A DNA stretch of 64,000 nucleotides from Neodiprion pinetum. Its lineage: Eukaryota > Arthropoda > Insecta > Hymenoptera > Diprionidae. Where the stretch lies: positions 8,519,832-8,583,831 of the forward strand of contig NC_060237.1 of assembly GCF_021155775.2 (NCBI RefSeq). The letters are read 5' to 3'. Below, piece by piece: positions 38,343 to 49,306 of this stretch. The first letter of the stretch is position 1. Each line of letters starts with the position of its first letter. The position numbers and the translations under genes are program-made. The notes below the pieces were generated by a model. That model did no database searches. It worked only from the letters and a program-made list of their open reading frames with translations, and was not told where the DNA came from.

Positions 38343-39340
38343 AAGGCCTAACTTTGAAGGTTTATTTTCGGAGTACGGAAAACGGAATAGGATTTCTTTT
38401 CAGTGAGTTTATTCAACACATATTGAAGTACGAAAACAATATTTTTTATTATCATTCTGATGCAAAGTGGCGGTGACAGAGCCAATCTTTAAAATCGCCG
38501 TTTTATAAAACTCCCTCACGGGAAGAACGTGCAAAAAATTGTAAAATACATTGCTTTTTTCATCAAATTTCGTAGAAATAGTCCTCTGAAGAAATGAATG
38601 GATTTTTGACCAAAAAATAATCAATAAGTTTCTTACGAAAAAAAAAGTTTACATTAAACAGAAAAAAATAGCTACGTACTTTTACAGAGGATGGAATTGC
38701 GAAGCTGCTGTTAATATTTCAAATCGATCACTGCAACTGTGTTCAAGTAATCTCTCCTCCCAGTTTGAAAAAAGTGGTTTCCAGACAAATGTGTTTAAAT
38801 TTTTAGCGCATCGAGACACTGCGTCAAATCGAGAATTGAACATTTAAAAAAATATTTTTACCAGAGGATCAACTGGATATTGTTGTTATAGCCTTAAGGT
38901 ATTGTTTATAAAAAAAAAAAAGAAAAAAAACCGTTTTTTCAAAATCCTACAGTGGTGTTACCCCTTAACAGGTGTAAATGAAAACGATAATATTGGCTAG
39001 TATAACAATTATACTGTAAACAGGTATTTATAGTAAAACAAGTCGAACGGTATATTTAGACCATTATTACAACGATATTAATTCTACTAAAACTTTCTAG
39101 TAACTACATGGAATGAAATTTTTTTCAGTCTGAGTCACGTAAATTACGCTTTGAAAGTCTGAGCTTGCGCGTTACGTTTCACCCAGCTCAAAAAGTTATA
39201 CAACTCTGTGTAATACACCCCACAGTTTATACCCAGCAGGATCAGACGCACCGAGCACGAGTATTCACAATCAGTATTAAGTACTGCGGCATAGCTATGT
39301 ATATAGCTACTCGTTGTACTCTGAAGTAACGCGGGAGCGT

Positions 39341-39341
<1 letters not shown>
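38343..39341. other. Unassigned AT-rich DNA
   Basis: Nothing could be supported. An A-run lies at about 38910-38920. Confidence 0.4.

Positions 39342-39408
<67 letters not shown>
39342..39408. repeat. (GA)n microsatellite, long
   Basis: About 67 bases of uninterrupted GA. Confidence 0.95.
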
Positions 39409-39414
<6 letters not shown>

Positions 39415-39753
39415 AAAACCTGGAGTTTTCTCGGCGTAGGTACCTATTCCAGTTTTAATTCAGCCGAGCCACTGCAGTCGAGTTTTCCCCGACTGAAATG
39501 CAGCAACTGAATTCCCTCTTTCGTCGCATACTCGGTGTCGCGTTCACGATTCAACGATCCAAATAGCCAATTTTTTGGAATTTCGAAGTTTTGAGAGAGT
39601 TAATTACGATTCGGAAAAATCCAAAAAGGCGATACTCGTACCATTGTCATCAATATCGAATGGACTTGTTTGATCAGCTCTGCAAGCATCCCTCGGCTGT
39701 ACAAATTAATTTCGAATAGAGGATTGTGGGAATTACATAAAATGTCAATTTCG

Positions 39754-39756
<3 letters not shown>

Positions 39757-39833
<77 letters not shown>
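39757..39833. repeat. (AT)n microsatellite, long
   Basis: About 77 bases of uninterrupted AT, about 350 bases after the long (GA)n. All Tyr-Ile repeat frames here are artefacts. Confidence 0.97.
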
Positions 39834-39836
<3 letters not shown>

Positions 39837-42800
39837 TATAGACAACGAAATTATCGCGACGAAGAGATAGGTAAAAGTGACGTCGGCTTTTGGCGTCTCT
39901 TTTCAAATTCGCAAACTTTTCAAAACCATACGCGAGATGATTGATTGTATTTTTAAGATCCGGGGTGCGTTTCGGAGGTGTCGTTTTTACCGCTTCTCGT
40001 GAATTCAAAATGGAACACCCTGTAGACGTTTGATCTTTTCTCTCTCACCAATGCCTCCCCTGTTCGCCGGTAGTTCTTACCCCAAGTTGCGGTAGCCCCT
40101 CCAGTAGCTACTATTAATGGAGAAACTGTTTTAACGCCGCGCAAACTCTCCGGCAAGCTCGAGGGCTTCAAGGGTCTCGAGACCTTCGGTCATGAAAATC
40201 TGTAAAAACGTAACACTAGAAACCCCGAACGGAACAGAGTAATAAAAATGTGAAAACAGAGGCACTTTTGGAAATTTTCACGTAGCTTTCTAGTTCACTA
40301 AAGTCTCCGCGTCTTCTAGTGAAAAATCCACGATTAACCCTAAAACGACAACGTAATTTTTTTTTTGTATTTCTACTCATTCCAGCAACCGGGGGGATGA
40401 AAAATAACCCCAAATTTCTACAGGGTCTGATTTTCCTCGTTTTTTAATAAAGAAAAGAACGTGGATCAAAAAATTTTTGCGCGAGTTCAGAAAAAAATGG
40501 GGAAACAAAAATTGATGTGTCTCGATTCGAATAAGGTAAGCTGTTCGCTTGCGGCGGGAAATTTAAATTCCTGTGGGATGTTTTTTCACTATCCCGTTGC
40601 CGTTCTAGGATTAATCACACTATTTCCGATAACATTTGTCAAATTTAGACATAAAATCTTTCATTCCGATTTACGATTGCACCGATTTGAGACAAGGGAT
40701 TCAGTTAATGTTTTTACATAAATAAATTGCAAGAACAAGGGGCTCGCGACGATGGTAAATATTATGTCCTGGAAAGTTTTGACCAACTTCAAACCTAGGT
40801 TACCCGACAAAGTGTCATGTATGTTTACATGTATGCTTATCTGAAATCGAAGGTCAGTGAAGTGCGGATAACATTGTTTCGGAATTCTGCCGAATATGAG
40901 CTGATTACAACTTGTAACCAAAAAGGAAGGGAAACTCGCAAGTTTAAGTTAAGTTTTACACGTAGATACGTCTACCTAGATGTAACGAAGGCGTAGCTGC
41001 GGGTATGTAGGTTAAAAAGTCAGCCTGCAGCCTCACCCCGACATCAAAGTACCTCGCGAACAGCGGGGGGTTAATTCCTATTTCGAAATTGAACCCCCGG
41101 GTGGAATAGCAGCGATATTACAATAACGTCGCCACAGCTATAAGCGTAAATGTAATTGTATATGTATGTACAATATATATATTCTACAAAATGTTGTACA
41201 ACGTGAAAGGGTCTGATCGATTTTTCATAAATACTTTATCCAACAAGGCTCTAAAATGATATTACACTTTGAAACAAGTGTTTAAATATACAATTTAAGG
41301 GTAATATTTAAATGAAAAACTAATGTTCATGTAGAATGGATCGGAGCACTTCACGGTGCGTAAAATTTTTTAGAATTAAAAATAGGGAAAAAATTTATGG
41401 ATGATTACGCAATATCTTTAAGTAATGTTATGTTGATGTTTTATTTTCGGTTCGTGTAACGTAATTTGTGGAATTCCATCAAGCTGTCCACGCCTTAAAT
41501 ATCTGTACGATTGCGATAAAACTTGATCGTAAATAATAAATTGACCCGGTTCGTTGGGGTCGGTCGTTATTCCTCAATTATTTATCTTGAGTCAGTTCAT
41601 CGGTAATTTTCGAAACTGTCACTTGCGGGGTGATAAATCAAATAAATGTGTCACGCTTGTGTCCGTATATTACAATTTTACCCATCGAAGAAACGCTCTT
41701 ATGCGGGTGCGGGATTAGAAAATGAGAAACGAATTTAAGAAACTCGCACGATTAGTTGGGCCAAGTCTAAATACGGCAGTGTCAACATGCTTGTAACCTC
41801 TACTCGTGTACTCGTGCCTTTGTAAATGATGACCAATGACTAACGGAAGAATAAATAAATGAATGAGTAAACAAACAAACAAACAAACTCTGAAGAATCT
41901 TACTACGCGTACGTTATAACAACGTGAGTGCGAAACTCGAGTGAGGGAAGCTAACCTGTGGATGACGAAGTACGGAATTTTCTATAACCGATAAATATTC
42001 GTCGAATGCAACTTTATCATACGTGAATATTGTAATTTTGCAATTTTTCTAGCCGCAATTTATTCCAACTTATACCAACTACCGTATTCCTGCCGCGTGA
42101 TTCAGAGTCAAACGGCAGGGTTTGTTCTGTAATGCAGTGAAGAGATACGTAATATTCCTTGTTTACAAACCTCGGTAAAAGTATATAAGCTGTTTTGTTT
42201 ATACAGAATCAACCTTCGAGAGAGAGAGAGAGAGAGAGAGCATGTCTTGTGAGCAACTTTTCCTATGAATATATTTCAACTCATCGTCAAATTATAAAAT
42301 ATTTCAAGCGAAATTCTAATTTTTAGCTAATTTATATTTCAGTTTTACAAACTCGTTTTCGCCCATACTTTAAATTCGTATCTTTGGTCATGTTGGTGAA
42401 ATTGAAACGAAAACATAGATTCATCAAAATATTTATTCAGGGTTGTACACATGGAAACGTCACTAATCAAATTTTAGAAGAACAGCCGAGTCGTTTGCAA
42501 TACATTTTCGGATGAGTAATCACCAAAATCCATGATAAAATAAAAACGATGGTTTATTTGAATTTTGGATGATGTATTTTTTTTTTTTTTTTTTAAATTA
42601 TGAAATAACGGAAAAAAGAAAAAAGAACTCTGCGTATGAGTAAACATAAAGTAATTCAGAGTTGCCACTAATTTTGGCTAATTTTAACACAATTCTAATT
42701 TTCCAAATATATATACCTGTAATAGTTCATGGAAAAGAGGAACTCAGATGTACCTTAATTCACCTTTCTCAATAAAATATTTTTTCAACTCGAAAAGAAT

Positions 42801-43541
42801 TCGACTTTCACGATGAAAATTTTTTCATACGTTCCTAATACACTATCAAAAGCCCTGTAAAATTCACAGCGAAATTAAAAGTGTCTCATCGGAGGAAAAA
42901 AAAGTAATTTCCATTTTTTTTTCTTCACTGAATTGCCGTTCTGACGCCATCCAAAATATAACATATATCGCATTGAATAATTCATGTAAGAATAAAACTT
43001 TTCTGTGTTAAAGTTTTTTACCCGACTTCGAACTTTCATGATATAAGGGTTAAAAAAAAAACCATTCCCGAAACGAGTATATTAAAGAATCTGAAAAAAT
43101 TCACAGAGGGTACCTTTAAGTATTACTATTATATAACTATTATAAAAAGCGAATAACGAATAAAACAAATTTATTCAAGTCTCTTTACTTCGTCTTCAAA
43201 CGTAAATTTTTCATCTTCCACTCAAAACTAAATCAGGAATTATATACTGCGCAGGTTGGAATGCAAGTATTTCGATATAAAAGCTTTAGTTTTTCTATAA
43301 ATTGCACGCAAAGTTCCCTCGACTTTCCACGATTCTTCCAGGCGGAATAAAAATACCTGTCTCTTCGCGATTTCCCAGGTTTCCTGCATTGACAAGTGGC
43401 AACTCTCAATTATAATACAGACAGATCAATACGTAATTGGAAATTGCGAATTCTCATTAAAAAGTCGTTGTGACATCAGCTGCTCCGAAATTGATACTTG
43501 TTATACTGTTTCTTTTTTTTTGTATTTGTTGCGGAATGTCA
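39834..43541. other. Unassigned non-coding DNA with minor repeats
   Basis: There are no supported genes. The stretch includes TGGAACACCCTGTA (40011-40024), a common-looking repeat end. A small stem with GGGGTTAATT / AATTGAACCCC arms lies around 41068-41099. (AAAC)n is at about 41868-41888, (GA)n at 42218-42240 and a T-run at about 42570-42584. Confidence 0.4.
42218..42240. repeat. (GA)n microsatellite
   Basis: About 23 bases of GA. Confidence 0.9.
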
Positions 43542-43551
43542 GGGGGGGGGG
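43542..43551 (+). repeat. G10 tract
   Basis: Ten consecutive G. About 50 bases further right, 43597-43606 reads CGGCCGCCAT, the complement of ATGGCGGCCG. This resembles the ATGGCGG repeat at 31.4 kb, and another ATGGCGG lies near 43773. Confidence 0.8.
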
Positions 43552-43950
43552 TCATGGGTATTTTAAATCCAGAATCTCGAGCAGATTCTGCATCAGCTTC
43601 GGCCGCCATCTTGAATTTAAGAAGGATTTTCTTGTCGTGAACAAATTCGCCCATTTCGAAAATTAGACCAAAAATGGTAATAACTAGATTTGTAGAATCT
43701 CCACAACTCTGTTTACAAGAATTTGCTGTCTATGCTATGATATTTTCCTACTTAAACCATAAATTCAATATGGCGGTTTAAGCTCCCAAAAATCTGTTAG
43801 AAATACCGAATGTATCGCAAGACTATCAAAAATTCCCCCTCCAAAACGGTTATAAAAAAGAATCGTAGTATCGAAAATACGCAATTTCAGGTGTATTTAT
43901 TTTTATTTATTTATTTTTTTCCTTCCGTTCTTCGGACGAAGTAGCGGCGA

Positions 43951-43969
43951 GGGGGGGGGGGGGGGGGGG
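43951..43969 (+). repeat. G19 tract
   Basis: Nineteen consecutive G on the plus strand at the left edge of the promoter-like domain. Confidence 0.95.
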
Positions 43970-44186
43970 CGAAAGCATCACCGACGGCAACATCGTCTAT
44001 CAGCAACGGAAACAGGCCCAGGACGATCGGGGCAGGAGAAGGTGCCAGGAGTAGTAGCGGCTCGAGGAGCGTGTGTATAATAAGCGTCCTCGAGGATATA
44101 GTCGAGAGACAAACGCCTGCAGGAAGAGTGTAGAAGGTTAGCAGACAGGCGTACAGACGGAGAGGGCGAGAGAAAGAGTGAAACGT

Positions 44187-44193
<7 letters not shown>

Positions 44194-44218
<25 letters not shown>
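44194..44218 (+). promoter_or_regulatory. GAGA-type repeat upstream of candidate promoter
   Basis: About 25 bases of GA, with further GAGAG-type motifs from 44155 to 44235. In insects GAGA-binding factors act at such sites in developmental promoters. Here it lies about 300 bases upstream of an Inr-like TCAGT. The role is inferred. Confidence 0.4.
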
Positions 44219-44284
44219 TCGAGTCGGGGAGAGAACAAAGATGCAGGGAGCGCGTAGACGTCCCGAGTCTCGCGTCGGCTGGTT

Positions 44285-44301
44285 GGGGGGGGGGGGGGGG
44301 G
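44285..44301 (+). repeat. G17 tract
   Basis: Seventeen consecutive G followed by GAGGAGGAGG. A C12 run follows at 44384-44395. Confidence 0.95.
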
Positions 44302-44516
44302 AGGAGGAGGCGACGCCACGCTTAGCGGCAGGGAGGGGGGAGTAGGGGAAATGCGCGGGGCAAAGCGGTTCGGCTCGTTGGTTCCCCCCCCCCCCTCTCT
44401 CCCTCCTTCTCGCCGCTTCGCCCTTTGCCGTTCCCCCACCATTTGTCGCCGGCGCGGCATTCCCCCTCTCCTCAGGCCGGGCCGGCGGCGCTAAACGTGT
44501 TTCGTCCGAGGCTTAC

Positions 44517-44551
44517 TCAGTTACCAACAGACCGCGGTATCGTTCGCACGT
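44517..44551 (+). promoter_or_regulatory. Candidate Inr plus DPE core promoter
   Basis: TCAGT at 44517-44521 matches the arthropod initiator. Taking its A (44519) as +1, GCACGT falls at exactly +28 to +33 (44546-44551). It fits the RGWYVT downstream promoter element at five of six positions. No TATA box is seen at -30. The context is GC-rich with G-tracts and GAGA repeats to the left. TCAGT is short and common, so the call rests on the spacing and the compositional change. Confidence 0.35.
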
Positions 44552-44616
44552 TATCCACGGTACGGGACGATAGATATACACACGAGAGGATAGACATGAG
44601 CATAAGTAGAAGTAGA

Positions 44617-44651
44617 AGCAGCAGCAGCAGCAGCAGAAGCAGAAGCAGCAG
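44617..44651 (+). repeat. (AGC)n imperfect repeat
   Basis: Runs of AGC with AGA interruptions. The Ser/Arg-rich and Leu-rich frames across it are not taken as coding. Confidence 0.9.
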
Positions 44652-45720
44652 CGGTAGAATAAGCATTCGACTAGTTTCCTCCGCGCGCTCCTCCTCGGCT
44701 CTTTGAAAACAAAAAAAAAAAAACCGACAGAACGAAGAAAGATAAATAAATAAATAAATAAAGACTGTCGTCGTTACAGCTCTCGACGGGGAATATTTTT
44801 TTGTTCCCCCTCCCCCCCCCCCCTTAACACACAGATACACACAGAGAATTTCGAAGTGTCCGACGATAATATAAACCCCCCTCCCCCCGTTACGTTTCGG
44901 GGATTTATTTTCGGAGCGATAAACTGGATGTTTAAAGAAAAAGATATTAATTTTACACCACGTGAAAGTGACTGAATATCCCGCCATCGTCATCGACAAC
45001 TGACGGACCGTTTTACGTCGTTCTTTTTTTTTTTTTTTCCGGAGTATCCTGTGTGCGGTGTGTCGATCGTCGTTTGTCCAGTTTTAACCTCGGCCAACCG
45101 CGCCACGCTTCGTCATTCCTTCGTCGTCTTCTACGCTTGTTGTTTCTTTTTCATTTTATACATACATCCAATTCTTATTATTTGTTTTAATTAACCTCTT
45201 CCGTGCGTTTTTTTTGTTTTTCTTCCTCGTTTGTTTCTATTATTTTCTTTCTTTCACCAAAACTCGACGAGATCCCCGCGGCCTTCTTCCCGTCACGGCT
45301 GCCGGGAAAAAAATTACGGTGCGTTTGTACTTATTTGTGCATCGTTTAATAACGAACATCGACCGAGGAGAGAAGGTTACGTTCGTTGGCTGTTACGGCA
45401 TCATTTATCGTTCCGGCTAATAAACGGAGAAGGTGGATGAGGAGGAGAGAACGTTATACGAGAAAACGCAGTTTGAAGAAACGTCGCGAAGCCATCGTTC
45501 GTTCTGCCACTTTCGTTGACAAAATCGCCGGCCGGGAGGATTAAACCTGAGTTTGTGTGCGAGAGACTCTCGTTGTTCGTTCATTCTGTGTAATCGATTT
45601 TTATTTCGGACTCCGAGTGAGAACGTTGAACGAAATTCGTTCTTTCTTTCTTTCTTTCCTAACCTGTGACGAGGAAAGTTAAATATTGTTGTTGTTGTTG
45701 TTGTGTGCCTAAGATAATAC

Positions 45721-45737
45721 AAAAAAAAAAAAAAAAC
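45721..45737 (+). repeat. A-run within candidate leader
   Basis: A long A tract followed by AAAAAAGAAAAAAAGG. A second A-run lies near 45875-45888. Confidence 0.85.
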
Positions 45738-45956
45738 AAAAAAGAAAAAAAGGTGCGCGAAACCGACGAAAAATTGGAGAAAAGATTTTTTGTTTCTCTT
45801 AATAACGACCGGAAGCTTAATTATTCACGACGAAATAAAGATAAATAATTTTTAAAGAAAAAACGAATACGAAAAAAAAAAAAAAAAACTACCGCTACTA
45901 CTACGAATCAAAGAGGAGGGATATTAGAAATTTTGTGAGAAGGAGTTGTTGTTATT

Positions 45957-45988
<32 letters not shown>

Positions 45989-46029
45989 TATTATTATTGT
46001 TGTTGTTGTTTGTTGTTGTTCTTGTTGTT
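45957..46029 (+). repeat. (ATC)n-(TTA)n-(TTG)n compound repeat
   Basis: Three adjacent trinucleotide arrays, each differing by one base from its neighbour, which suggests expansion followed by point change and re-expansion. Confidence 0.9.
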
Positions 46030-46378
46030 AAATTCTTTCACCAGTGTGTGTTTTTCCGTGAGTTATTTAAAATCCAGTGTGTAAACAGTTTGTTGGTTCC
46101 CCCTCCGAGTGGCTCGAGGAGAGAATAAAATTCCAAATATAATAATAATAATAACAATAATATACTAATATTAATATTATTGAATTTTAAAAAGGAGACA
46201 AAATAAACTGCGTCGTCTTTCAAAAGTGTCCTACAATATTACATTACGAATATATATATAAATTTGGCTATAAACGGCTGGCTTGCAGCTCTGTATCGTC
46301 TCTACGAAATATCCACTGGGTTTTGTGCGATTCTGTTGTCCCTTTGTTCTCTGGCTACGGATTATCCTCGTATATACG

Positions 46379-46386
46379 GTGAGTAC
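46379..46386 (+). other. Candidate 5' splice site
   Basis: GTGAGTAC after ATACG closely matches the insect donor consensus GTRAGT. Confidence 0.45.
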
Positions 46387-47159
46387 TAAATCGATCAGTG
46401 TAACACGTGTGTTTTCTCTCTGTTCGTCTCTTCTCAATGACAACAAGCCGGCATAGGACGGAGATGATTCTCTTATATGTAAGATGGATGTTATATTAAA
46501 TATGTAAATACATATGTGTATTATTGCTCGCTTGCGTGTGAGAAGAAAAACTTTGAAAAACTTTGGTGACCAAGTTCGAGAGACGCGAGGCGATTAGTTG
46601 AAACCTCTTTCCCCGTTTTTTCACAGTGACGTCGAAAGAAACGTCAACATTGGACCGAATCGAAATTTTATACTCTTTGTTTTTGTCGTTTGAAGCGATG
46701 TTGGAATTTGTCGGTTCGATTTAAACGATGCATTTTTTCTTCCGAATATCGATGTGATTGGCGGAAAATCTTTTTCTTCTTTTTTTTTTTTTTTGTGCAA
46801 ACTATTCAGCTGACAGGAAAAGTTGTTTAGAATATGCGAAAAGGTTATCGTTGAATTTTGAGTTGTTTGAAACTCTGTAAACTGGACGATGTGACGATTT
46901 TTCGATAACTTGACTCTGATTCCAATTTAGTCTGTTGACGATAATTCGTAAATTAGCGACGCTTTGCTAGAAAAATGTTTTTTTTTTATTGTTGGAATAT
47001 TAAGAGGTTGAAATTGGTTACGTTGTCGTAACTAAAGATTGGGGAAAAAATTACTATTTTCTTGCTTTTACAATAATTTTGAAGGAACATGGTTTGCTAA
47101 ATATGAGCATGTTTCGTTTTATTACGCTTTACCGAATTTCAAACAGTTCCAAAATGGCG

Positions 47160-47213
47160 AAATAACGGTTTTTTTCTCGGCACGAATCGTTACGATAACG
47201 TTACCAACTTCAA
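47160..47213 (+). repeat. Dispersed 54-bp repeat, copy 1
   Basis: AAATAACGGTTTTTTTC through AATCGTTACGATAACGTTACCAACTTCAA aligns without large gaps to 63283-63337, with mismatches at roughly one base in five. It is probably a remnant of an interspersed repeat. Confidence 0.55.
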
Positions 47214-47934
47214 TATCATCGAATTTCGGGCGGTTAAATTGAATACTTTTTTCTATACATACATTTCTCGTGTCATTGTACGCATTAATGAGCGAATAAC
47301 GATAAACGCCAATTCCCGGGATCTTGTTTTTTTTTTTTTATTTTCTTTAATATATGTTTAATAACGATAGAGAAAGAAAGTAAGAAAACGATTGTCGAAT
47401 ATCGCCTTGCAGAAATTATACAATCTATTGAAAAGGAATAATGTTGTTTGATCTAGTCCAATGTCTCAGCTTACACTCGCAATCAGTTTTATTCTTTATT
47501 GAATTCTCGTTTAATCGTCGTCGGATCGAAGAGTTTGATAATATGTTTATAACCCTTTTCAACAATGAGTCTCCTAGATTTAACATTTCAAATTATTGTC
47601 TTCCGACACGCGTACTACAACAATTTTTTTTCCATCGGTCGAGAGGTTCGGGTAACAGGCAAAAAATAGTGTATCCACTGTATGTTGGAATCTATTCGTC
47701 AATAAAGTGAGTTGTTTTTTTTTTTTTCTCCTTTACATACGAACATTGAAATCGTTGATGAATATTTCTTCCACTTGAATTTGTCAAGTGTGTTTTATTC
47801 TGAAAAGAATGATTTTTCTCCTTGAAAGAAATTCTGCTTCAACTTCTCCAATTTCTCGGTAATAGAATAGGAAAAAGATTAGAATATAAAAATTAGAAAA
47901 AAAAAAAAAACTGCCGGAGGTATTATAAGGTACG

Positions 47935-47969
47935 CATCGTCATCGTCATCGTCATCGTCATCATCATCA
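47935..47969. repeat. (CATCGT)n hexanucleotide repeat
   Basis: About six units grading into CATCATCAT. Confidence 0.9.
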
Positions 47970-48226
47970 GCCTCGGCGTCGTAACGTAGTAAAAAGGTTG
48001 TTGTACGTACGTAATGACTATTGACTCGTGTCGTCGACCCATCCTTCCGACTTATGTCACGTACATGTTTTGTTGTCCTCTATATATACAGTATATACAC
48101 GTATACTAAACACCGCTGGGACTTGGTACGGAATGTACACAACTGTTTGTATTTTTGGACACCGTCAGGCTTTCACGCTCAGTTACAAAATTCTAGCTCA
48201 AAATAATAGCGTTACTAGGTGCGTGT

Positions 48227-48242
48227 ATGTGTGTGTGTGTGT
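48227..48242. repeat. (GT)n microsatellite
   Basis: About 16 bases of GT. Confidence 0.85.
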
Positions 48243-49287
48243 TTAGTGAGAAAAGAAGAAAAATGAACGTAAAGATACGATTTAAAAAAATAAAAAATAA
48301 ACAAAAATAAATAACAGTTTGGATTTTCTTTCAATCTCTTATTTTCATACGTAATTTTTATTTATTTCCCCCCATCAAGGCAGTGAATTTATTTATACGC
48401 TCACTTTCCGAAACATATTCCGCATAATCCTGCCAAGTTTCATCGTTAGGTCGTATCCTGGAACCTTTCTCACTATTAATTGCTACTTTCAGCGTCATAC
48501 ATCAAGTGTAATAATAATGGTGTTTGTTGTCGTTTTTTGAATTTTGAAATAATTTCTTTGTTCTCCTTTGCGGAATAATTCATATCGAGAAGAAGTAATC
48601 TTTACCGATCGTGCAAGCTTTGCTGCGAGTTTCTGTATTCCATATAATCTGTAACTAACTCACACTGTTTGCGATTCGTGACAACAGACGAGAATTGATA
48701 TTGGGAATGTGTATAAACATCGAATCGCGGGAAATGACGCGGCGGCGACGAAAGGGGCGGAAGTAGAGTGGGTGGAAAATCGAGAGAAGGGGAGAGACGG
48801 ACGAATTTTAGTCATGAGACTGAAGTTAGGAACGTTAATATTTTAATGATTAACGATAAATGTTCGATTTCAATCCCCCCCCTCCATAACGTAAATTATA
48901 CAATAATTTGACGCTGGTTTGAATATAATCATCTTGTTGAAAAAAAAATTACTCGCCAAGTTTACCTCATTCCGTTGATATTCTCGAGAAACTCTTATCG
49001 AATCTCGAGATTCTGGATATATATTATTCGGATCGAGGCGGCGATGTGCGCAACGCAATCGGAAGGAATGAAACGGAGGAGAAGAGAACGAAAGCGGAAT
49101 GAAAATAAATATATCCAAATTCTCGGCGCCTCTCCGGATTTCGTTATTTTTTTCCATTTATTTTCCCATTTCCGTCTGTATACTATTCCACTGTATCTTT
49201 TTTACTATTGCTCTCGGTTTTTGTGACTTCTTTTTTTTTTATTATTATTATTTATACACGTCGTTTTTTTCTGCGCGCGTGCAATGA

Positions 49288-49306
49288 CGAGAGAGAGAGA
49301 GAGAGA
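49288..49306. repeat. (GA)n microsatellite
   Basis: About 19 bases of GA followed by TAGTTGATAGTTGTTGATAG, a short degenerate tandem. Confidence 0.85.

Larger units (their letters stand above)
44519..46378 (+). other. Candidate long non-coding first exon (5' UTR) of an unidentified plus-strand gene
   Basis: From the Inr-like site to 46378 the sequence differs from its surroundings. It is rich in trinucleotide runs: (AGC)n 44617-44651, (GTT)n 45686-45703, (ATC)n 45957-45988, (TTG)n 45998-46029 and AAT runs near 46141. It also has A-tracts and stretches such as TCGTTCGTTCTGCC. It ends at a good donor, TATACG|GTGAGTAC (GT at 46379); a weaker alternative donor, TTCC|GTGAGTTA, lies at 46058. No long frame exists, and I saw no ATG in the last 300 bases before the donor. 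Long, repeat-rich leaders are usual for insect regulatory and neuronal genes. The coding exons would lie right of the window. Confidence 0.35.

Noticed and set aside
39600..40008. Frames of up to 87 codons with long Tyr-Ile repeats on both strands
   Set aside because: They are translations of the (AT)n microsatellite; the same holds for 54964-55260 and 55018-55209.
43978..44460. 160-codon minus-strand frame, Pro/Ser/Leu-rich
   Set aside because: Reads through G/C homopolymers and the GA repeat. Its length depends on tract lengths that are unstable, and the sequence is low-complexity.
44517..44999. 160-codon minus-strand frame with poly-Leu
   Set aside because: The poly-Leu is the reverse of the AGC repeat, and the frame lies antisense to the candidate leader exon.
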